Origin: Trema orientale
Lineage: Eukaryota; Streptophyta; Magnoliopsida; Rosales; Cannabaceae
DNA: 64,000 bases
Assembly: GCA_002914845.1 (NCBI GenBank)
Contig: JXTC01000093.1
Location: forward strand, 575,230-639,229
Direction of reading: 5' to 3'
Numbering within the stretch: position 1 is the first letter of the stretch; each line of letters begins with the position of its first letter. Of the stretch, positions 56,446 to 64,000 are shown piece by piece. The notes under the pieces are model-generated. The model did not search any database. It was not told where the DNA came from and worked only from the letters and a program-made list of their open reading frames with translations. A program made the translations under genes and the position numbers.

Positions 56446-56830
56446 ACACCATATACGGTGTTTGAGAAAAAAATTTGAAAAATACGGTGGTTTTGTATTT
56501 TTTAAGATGCGGTACAGTTGTTATTAGAAAAATAGTATTTTTCTAAAAGTATTTATTTTTTAAAACAGTAACTGGTTTCTGGTAACCAGTTTCTGGAAAC
56601 TGGTAACTAGTAACCAAAGATATTTATAACTGGTATATAACTAGTAACCAGTAACCAGTTTCTAGAAACTGATAACTAGTAACTATTTTAAAAATGGTAT
56701 TTTCCTAAATATTTTTTAAAAAGTGATATTTTTCTAATAAAAACCGTATGAAAATTGGAAAAAAATGTGACTTCGGTATATTTGTAATTTTTTTCAATTT
56801 TTTTAGGTATAAGTGTTAGAAACCCAATTT
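56446..56830. repeat. Foldback with GGTAACCAGT units
   Basis: Nested inverted units of GTAACTGGTTTCTGG and TATTTTTCTAA surround the centre near 56620. The outer arms share ATACGGT and TTATTAGAAAAATA. Same family as 22441-23180. It ends about 300 bp before the RPL35 coding start. Confidence 0.6.
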
Positions 56831-56882
56831 TAATACTGTTATTTACACACACAATTGCCACAGTTACAATTACAAGGGTCAT

Positions 56883-57035
56883 TTGGGCTTTTCAATGGCC
56901 TGCTGTCTACACAGACTGGACTGTGAACCTTAGACTTTAGCCCAGTTTGTCGACTGGGCTACCCACATTTATTCCACACGTGCCCACCCAAAACACACGA
57001 GCAAGGGCTGATTCGCCCCGAAATTAGGGTTTTAG
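56883..57035 (+). promoter_or_regulatory. RPL35 promoter: site II motifs and telo-box
   Basis: TGGGCT occurs at 56884 and 56955 and inverted at 56939-56944 (site II elements), and TTAGGGTTT at 57024-57032 is a telo-box. A second telo-box AAACCCTAA lies in the leader at 57127-57135, just before the ATG. Site II plus telo-box is the standard promoter arrangement of plant ribosomal protein genes. Confidence 0.7.
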
Positions 57036-57144
57036 AAGGAATCGTATTCATCATAGGTATATTAGAACTGCAGCCATTTATCTCAAAGCTTCAACCTCCG
57101 TCTCCGTCGTCTTCCTTGAAGCAGAGAAACCCTAATTTACAGTC

Positions 57145-59079
57145 ATGGGTAGGTCAAGCCAGATCCATTTCTTTCCTTTTTCTCAACTTCATGACTGAAT
57201 CCGTATCAATTCTTTTTTTTTTTACCAATTTGATTGATTTTGATTGTTGCTGAATGTAATTTTGATTGTTGCTGAATGTAAAAGCGAGGATTAAGGTTCA
57301 CGAGCTTAGGAGCAAGACCAAGGCCGATTTGCAGAGCCAGTTGAAAGATCTCAAGGCCGAGCTCGCTCTCCTCCGAGTCGCCAAGGTCACTGGGGGTGCC
57401 CCAAACAAGCTCTCCAAGATGTAACCTCTCTCTCTCCTCCTCATTTGCTCAATGTGTGTATATAATATAGGTGTATCTGTCTATCTATATATATATATAT
57501 ATATATGCCTGGTACGTGTTTGAACATTTTCCCGTGTGTGTGGGATGCAGAAAGGTGGTGAGGCTTTCGATAGCGCAGGTTTTGACAGTGATTTCGCAGA
57601 AGCAGAAGGCAGCTCTAAGGGAAGCATACAAGAATAAGAAGCTTTTACCTCTCGATCTGCGTCCCAAGAAGACCAGAGCCATCAGAAGGCGCCTCACCAA
57701 GCACCAGGTAATGATATGCTTCAGTTTAAACCATACCCATTTTGTAAGTATTTGAATTTTTGGTGTCTGATTGTTATTATATACGAGTAATAAAACCATA
57801 TAGTAATGATACGTTTAAAACGTTTTGGCTCTGTAAATAGAACTTAGATTCTTGATGCTTTTATATAGTTCATGAAGTGGACACTGTCTTTTGGGATTAG
57901 GCTGTGATAAGTATTGTTAGTGTTTCAACACATCTAGATTTGGTATTTTGCTTGTTGTCAAGTTTGGGAGAAAGTGGCAGGAGTTGATGTTAATCCAACT
58001 CTAGCGAATTGTTTTACACACTAAATTTTGTTTCCGATACTTTGCATAATCATAGAAGCTACGACGGTCCACCGCACAAAGCTGCTCACCTTAACTAGTC
58101 ATACCCATTAACTTTTTCTCAACTCTGGTAAATGAAAGATGCGGCATTTCTTTACAAGGTCCACCTTGTAAAGTTGTGCTCGGCTTCTCTGATTACAGAC
58201 GGGGAGAAATATATTGCTGTACCTCCCTTGAATTTCTTGATTGGTGTTTTGTTTTTTAATTTTTATGCCCCTTATAATGAAACTATATTATTGGATGTGC
58301 TGCTTGGTCGTTAGTGTGGAGATGACCAACAGCTAAAGATATATTCTTGTTGAATCATCCTTGCCGCCACCTGAGTTCTTGAGCTCAATGGCTGGTTTGA
58401 ATCCCTTGATTTGATGAATATTTATCTGCTAGACCCTAAGTACCTATAGGAAAGCCACTCAATTATATAAAAGGTTATGACACCCTTAAACATATGAAAA
58501 TGCATAAGATTCTAATATTTTTAAGTCAATATGGTACACATGCTAGTCGAGCAGTTAGGCTTATGGTTTGTTCTAAGATGTCTGTGATTTGTTTACTCTT
58601 GTGGATCTCTAACTAGCGAAGTTTATTGCCTCCCAAAGACTAGGGTTCTGCGGGAGGTCCTAGTTTCGAATTTAATTTTCATACTGAGCAAGTCTTCTTA
58701 TCAAATATCAATATATAAGGAAAGTTCAATGTATCAGAAAGGTTAAGAATCCAGTTACTTGAGGCTGACTCGGATATTTTAACCAAAATCTAAACTAGAG
58801 AACTTGTGGCTTTCTTTTATCAGTTCTAAACATAAGAAGGCTTCTTAAAGCAGCTTTCTTTTGTAGAACAAGTTCTTTCTTTTATCAGTTCTAAACATAA
58901 GAAGGCTTCTTAAAGCAGCTTTCTTTTGTAGAACAAGTGGTAATCATTATGCTTAATCTTCTGAATTTTGGTATGGTTGTTGAATGCTTTCTTGTTTCAT
59001 GCAGGCATCCTTGAAGACAGAAAGAGAGAAGAAGAGAGATATCTACTTTCCATTGAGGAAATACGCAATTAAGGTGTAA
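57145..59079 (+). CDS. RPL35: 60S ribosomal protein L35 (uL29)
   Basis: Four exons: 57145-57148 (ATGG only), 57285-57420, 57551-57707 and 59005-59079, all with GT-AG introns. The spliced product is 123 residues, the usual length for eukaryotic L35. The protein starts [20 protein letters not shown] and continues through [56 protein letters not shown] and ends LRKYAIKV. It is a component of the large cytosolic ribosomal subunit near the peptide exit tunnel. The 4-nt first exon with the start codon is typical of plant ribosomal protein genes and explains why the frame is not seen as one ORF. Intron 3 (1.3 kb) holds a 65-bp direct duplication. No damage seen. Confidence 0.97.
58810..58938. repeat. 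65-bp tandem duplication in RPL35 intron 3
   Basis: TTTCTTTTATCAGTTCTAAA to GTAGAACAAGT occurs twice without differences (starts 58811 and 58876). Confidence 0.9.
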
Positions 59080-59937
59080 TGTTGGATCTACTTCTTAGGA
59101 ACAACATTGGGTTCTTCGCCTGTTTTATTCCATTTCTAGAATATACTTTAAAATGTTTTTAGCTGCATTTCTAATTTAATCAATGGAGACAATATCCCAA
59201 TTGAGTTTTGGTTCAGTTCCTTCTTCAGTGCTATGCCTTTACTACCCTAGTTACTGGTTGTAGCCTACGATGAATTCCCATGTTAGTTTTTCTTTCTTCC
59301 TGGTGTTTGGTATTCTTGTCCTCCTTGTGAAGCGTCTTTACTCAAGGCATTGGGGAGTTAGTTTTAACAAATTCTTATTGCCGATAAGCAATTAGTTTTA
59401 AACAGCATTTCTCAACTCTTGAATCGACCGTGGAGAAATTTGCCAAATGGAACTGTTAGTAGAGGCCTGTATGACGAAATTATTACTCTTTGTTTTTTGT
59501 TTCCGAAATTCTATTGACTGCAGAAGGTTTTCTCAAACCTAACATCTTCACTTTCCACCATTTCACTTTGAAGCCTCTTAAACATAATGAAATCATATCC
59601 TAACCTGAATTGGCTAGCAACAATTATGAAACATGTACTCACTTTAAGGTTACTCATGATGGAAGGGACTTCAAACTCTCCAATAAAGCAAAGATATGAC
59701 GAGTTATTTAGCTCAAAAACACCCCACAAACCAAACCATTGTATTTCTTACAACGTCTTGTATTAATGGACCAGAGTGACTACAAAACTACTGCTTTTAC
59801 TATTGAGAAACAGAAAGTAGCAACAACTTCCTTTTAGGCTTTACTTTCTTCACGTGAGGAAGAATGGCCATAAGATAACGAATTCTCTCATTCAGAGAGA
59901 CCAAACATAAATGTCAGAAAAAAAGTAAAAATAAAAC
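59080..59937. other. RPL35 3' UTR and spacer to the tRNA
   Basis: No further gene. TAATCAATGG near 59177 and similar A-rich motifs could serve in 3' end formation. Confidence 0.4.
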
Positions 59938-60011
59938 CGACCACAGTGGGAGTCGAACCCACGACCTTTTGATCCGAAGTCAAACGCGCTAATCCACTGC
60001 GCTATGCGGTC
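59938..60011 (-). tRNA. tRNA-Arg (anticodon TCG)
   Basis: The minus strand folds as a 74-nt cloverleaf: acceptor GACCGCA paired with TGTGGTC (one G-U), discriminator G, D arm with A box TAGCGCAGTGGATTAGCGC, anticodon stem TTTGA/TCAAA with loop CTTCGGA (anticodon TCG), and T arm GTGGG-TTCGACT-CCCAC. No intron. A T-run just downstream on the minus strand (TTTTATTTTTACTTTTTTT) fits RNA polymerase III termination. It reads CGA codons, or more with wobble modification. Confidence 0.95.
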
Positions 60012-62702
60012 CTGTTTGCTCTAAGAAAGTTTTTAAACATATTAATTACTTACTTTTGTTTATGCAATTTATTCATACTTACCCTTTTTTTGTGCTTAAT
60101 TTATGTATTGTTCTTTTTGTAATTTTTTCAGCTCTATTTTTATTAACTTTTGATATTATCCTCCAAATTATCATAAACCAAAGTAGGACAGATATGGTGT
60201 TAAACTCTCTTTTTGATTTAGAATGTACAGCAGAGCTGTCTATTGATTAGACGAGTTGATTTTGTCCATATGAATCCATATGAACACTGTCTACACCCTA
60301 CATTAGTTTCAGATTGACAAAGTGAAACTAAAACATCTCTGCTTTCCATATCTGATAATGTGAAAGTATACTACAAAACATTCCAATTCACATTTGATAA
60401 AAAGGACAGTTAAAAAGGACAGTGAACGTTAGCAAACACGTTTATGATCCTATAATTTGACCGTTCTGTATGATCTCATAGTGATATTGATGGATGGTGA
60501 TGGGTGAGTTATTATCAATGTGGTTATCGAGATATCAGTTATAGACAACAAGTTCTGTACATATTTTTCTATTGGGCCTCACCTGTCGTCTGAAATAGTT
60601 GATTTAGCAACATTCTATTTATTATTTCAAAAAGTCAAAAATAAAATAAAAATGAGAAAGAAAAGTACAATGTTGATATTGGAAGATATTTGGTTTCACA
60701 AAAGTATTAATACAGCCAGTTGGATTGTTCCTATGTCTCCTTTCAAAAAAAAAAAAAAAAAAAAGAAAGAATTATTCCCATGTCATAAAAAGGTCCAAAG
60801 CTAGGCTCTTTCAGGAATTCGTTAGGCAAAACATCATTTTCATGTGAGTCACTGACTAGTGTATCAAAGCTGGAATATTATTGGGCCTTTTTATTGCCAG
60901 CCTTACGCGGTACGAGGCTTTTATTAGAGCTTAGGTTCCCACGCACCCAGTAACCCACAATTACACGTTTACTTGGCTCACAAGACAGTTTTAAGAATCA
61001 AAAGACTAGATTTTTATCATTATTCATTCATTAGTACTCGCAAATTGTTTGTTCTAAAAGGGATACTCCTATTTGGCTTGTTTATTTATTCGGGTTCTTA
61101 TACTCTAATTTATGTTATCAAAGTTGTGAATCAAATCATTCCTTGACTAATTTGTGTCAAATTGATAATAAAACTATTCAAGTTATAAAATTGAACTGTT
61201 TTTTTTTTTTTTCTTTTTTCTTTTGATGGAGAGAACTCATTCTATTCAATAGAGTTGGTACAAGATTTGGATGAGATCTTTCACATTACAAAGTTTATTA
61301 TCTACTCTAAAAGCATATCTTATTAAAATAAGTCATGAGAATTTGAGATGTAGCTCCCAAAAAATGAGGGAAAAAACAAAACCTAAAACCGTCAAAGATC
61401 GAAAAATCCAATTCAGTTATGAATTTAACATCTTAGTCTAAAAATAGATAAAACAATTCAAATATAAAGACTATTTATACTGATCACTCTCACAATGAAA
61501 GGAGAGACTTATACACAAAAACTGCATTATAAATAGTTCTCCCTTGCCACCTTGGACAAGGGGGCACACAGAATCAACTTGTTTCTTTTTATTATTATTC
61601 TTCAGATGCTTTGAATAATCCTGGGTTTTTGAAAGATTTGCTAATGCTTAGAGAGGTTAATTACAGTAGAGATAGAAAAGATGAGAATGACTCATTAGAA
61701 TGGGGGAGGATTCAGGACGGTTTAGCGTGGGAGATTTTATTTTATTTTTATTTATCCATTTATTTATTTTCTCTGTGAGATAAAATTAGACTAGAGACCT
61801 TACAAAAACAAATATTATTATATGCCAAGTTATATTTAACAGTATTTTGGTTTTGTTGCCATATGTTTAGTGAAGAATACTATTATTAAAAAATAGTTCT
61901 GCATGTATTTAACTAGCTAATAATAAAAGGACAAACTATACTCGGTAAACGTCATAAATGTCTTTCTAGAGTAGTCATAGTCCTTTATGTTTTGATAATA
62001 GAGTTGTGATAGTCCTTGTCGTCATCACTTGTTCTAAATACTAAATATTCAGGTCGTAAATTCTGATAAATTTAACCTATAATATAATTTCGAAACATAA
62101 TTAAGATAATTGTATTACAAAAATTACATAGACCTCCAATAAATTTTACACTTTTTAACGAATAGTCTTATTTACCTTTTGCCTTATGTCTCATCATTTT
62201 GCTTGATCTGTTTGTGGCTGGATTTGTTACTAAACCTTTGACAAAAATTCACAAGTATTTTTCAGCCAATATACAAAAACCTTCAAGTATTAAGTAACAT
62301 CAATATTTCTCAGTTTGAATATTGCTGCAGGCAAAATCCTATTCTAATTATGTGGCTTACAGAGCAAAATCACTTGTAATGTTCAAAATACACACCCCAA
62401 ATATATTTGTTATCTCTGTATCCAGACATTATATATTTTTTCTTATTGATTTGAAGAGATAATTAAAGTAAATCTTAGTATAATGTTTCAATATAATACA
62501 AGGCGTTTGGAGTGTTTCTAAGTATGTTTTAACAGAGATATTTACGGTATTTTAACTGATATTATCATAATTCGAACATTTCATAATTATAAAGGATTTT
62601 GTCAAAAAAATTTAAAATAGATCTTAGTTTTTTCCTTTCTTTCTTTCTGTCTTTCCGTTTTTTTTTTTTTTTCTTTCTATCTGTCTTTCCTTCCCCTCCC
62701 TC
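60012..62702. other. Intergenic stretch
   Basis: AT-rich, no gene supported. Poly(A) at 60748-60767 and a T-run at 61199-61212 followed by GATGGAGAGAACTCATTCTA, which might be a retroposon tail on the minus strand. Pyrimidine-rich TTTCTTTC repeats at 62636-62700. Confidence 0.4.
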
Positions 62703-63613
62703 CGGTGGCGGAGCCAGAACTATACTCCAAGGGGGCAAACAAAGAAATCAAAATTTTAATTTAGCTTAAATAAAGATTCAATAAGGGTCAATTTGCCTAC
62801 ATATTTTTCAAGTTTTATCTTAAACATCTAGATTACATTCTAAAATTAGCTTTCCCATCTTTGTATTTTTAATAAGATATGCAAAAGTAATTATCATACT
62901 ATTTGATATTATATTATCATTATTTTCTCAAGTAGAGAATAATAAGTGCAATTTTCATTAAAATACTTTCTAAATTAGAGAAAACTCACTTATTTTATAA
63001 AATTTACAAACTATGAGAAGAAAACAAATGATATAAGATCAACAAACATGTTGCTTTTTACAATAATACATGGGTATTACAAATAAAAGATCATAACTAA
63101 ATATTACCAATAAACCATGTAAAACTTTTTAAAAAATGCAATATAAAACATTTAGACAAATCTACCAACATATATGTATATAAATAAACACATAAATTTC
63201 ACATGTATTTAACATAAAATTATTTTTTTTCCCAATTTTATGCTTAGTCTAATATGATATAACAATTGCTAGTTGCTGAAATCAATAAATTTTAAGAAAC
63301 AAATAAGTTATTGATAAAAATTAAGGAGAAAAAAAATAAAAATAAAAAAGAGTTAAAGATAAACTATAGGAAATTTGAACTTATATGGATTGATGATATT
63401 TAAGGATTAGAGAAATAATTAGTTTAATTTTGAATGGGTTTAAATGTAGAAAGTATATATGTAATGAGAAAAATTATGAACTAATTGATGTTTTTTAAAG
63501 AAGAATTAGTTGAATTAATATATAAACACTTAAATATATATATGCATATAATATTTAAAGGTCTTTTTTTTTCCCCAAAAATATGCCCCCTTGCCTTAAT
63601 GTCCCCCCGCCCG
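62703..63613. mobile_element. Non-autonomous hAT element, copy B
   Basis: Left end CGGTGGCGGAGCCAGAACTA; right end diverged (ATGCCCCCTTGCCTTAATGT then CCCCCCGCCCG). Interior blocks TTTATAAAATTTACAAACTA, GATAAACTATA and AGAGAAATAATTA match copy A at 38221-39158 in the same order and orientation. No target duplication remains, suggesting it is older or rearranged at its edges. Confidence 0.7.
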
Positions 63614-64000
63614 AAAGAAAGGTCTTAGTTTGTAATTACTGACAACAAAATGTTATAAACTGCAACACTCATATTTAAGAGGTTTGTCTAATTTTTCCTG
63701 ATTTGATATTTTAATGAAGTGTCATAATAAGCGAAAGCAAATATATTATATGGTCAAACTTATATTTGACCGTGAAACTCCCAATTATTTGGTGCTTTTA
63801 ATTCTGTGTGTAGGAACTTTGGGTGTAATTGTTTACTATTGTAATTATGACTTTGGTTTAGGACGTCATGGATTATGGAGTATAGTCGGGAGATATATGG
63901 AAGCCATGACGTTGCAAACGATTATTACACGCGCGCACACGTATGGAAAGCCAACGTAAAAATTATCTTACTGCTCTATATGATTGCTTTGACTAAATGT
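63614..64000. other. Window edge, nothing recognised
   Basis: An 81-codon frame (63714-63959) with one hydrophobic stretch is present but shows no family resemblance, so it is not called. Confidence 0.35.

Noticed and set aside
58530..58690. Possible SINE in RPL35 intron 3 (TAGTCGAGCAGTTAGG and AGTTTCGAATTT as A and B boxes)
   Set aside because: Box matches are poor and neither an A-tail nor a target duplication was found.

Overview
The window is nuclear DNA from a eudicot plant. It is AT-rich, its genes have GT-AG introns, and long intergenic stretches are filled with plant-type transposons (CACTA, hAT, Mutator-like, Tourist-like MITEs, SINE/LINE remnants, a probable solo LTR). The species cannot be fixed from sequence alone. 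A CYP93B-type gene and the dirigent/PPR/HMA gene order fit a non-Brassicaceae eudicot, but I would not go further.

Five protein-coding genes and one tRNA are well supported. (1) 7577-12423 (+): a two-exon cytochrome P450 of the CYP93B / flavone synthase II type, 521 aa, with a 3.28-kb intron holding three foldback MITEs. (2) 17234-18631 (+): an intronless P-class pentatricopeptide repeat protein resembling Arabidopsis At1g07740. (3) 19888-20919 (+): an intronless secreted dirigent protein of the ESB1/DIR25 long-form type, with a seven-unit heptapeptide repeat. (4) 27950-29208 (-): a three-exon heavy-metal-associated (HMA) protein of the NaKR type, 254 aa. (5) 57145-59079 (+): the four-exon 60S ribosomal protein L35 gene (uL29), 123 aa. 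A tRNA-Arg(TCG) lies at 59938-60011 (-). A 65-aa two-helix membrane ORF at 15516-15713 is only tentative.

Layout: 0-7 kb is repeat-rich and carries the 3' end of a CACTA transposon with a broken transposase, a LINE RNase H fragment, a decayed ANKRD13/GPCR-chaperone-like pseudogene and a TGTGAC repeat block. 7.5-12.4 kb is the P450. 12.4-17 kb holds hAT, Mutator-like and Tourist-like non-autonomous elements. 17-29.2 kb is the gene-richest part (PPR, dirigent, HMA). 29-57 kb has no convincing gene and consists mostly of MITEs, an hAT element, a 4.2-kb CACTA-like element with a nested SINE, minisatellites, a probable solo LTR, a long-TIR foldback and a 2.7-kb Mutator-like element with a transposase-like remnant. 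57-60 kb holds RPL35 and the tRNA. 60-64 kb is AT-rich with a second hAT copy.

The genes do not form an operon or an obvious pathway cluster. The closest functional theme is that the dirigent (Casparian strip/lignin type) and the HMA protein are neighbours, and to my recollection similar pairs exist in Arabidopsis (At2g28660/At2g28670, and At1g07730/At1g07740 for dirigent/PPR), which suggests an old syntenic block. I found no clearly new biological system. The most unusual signals are the MITE cluster inside the P450 intron, the Mutator-like block with TGTGAC repeats, and a recurrent class of short direct duplications separated by A- or T-rich filler.
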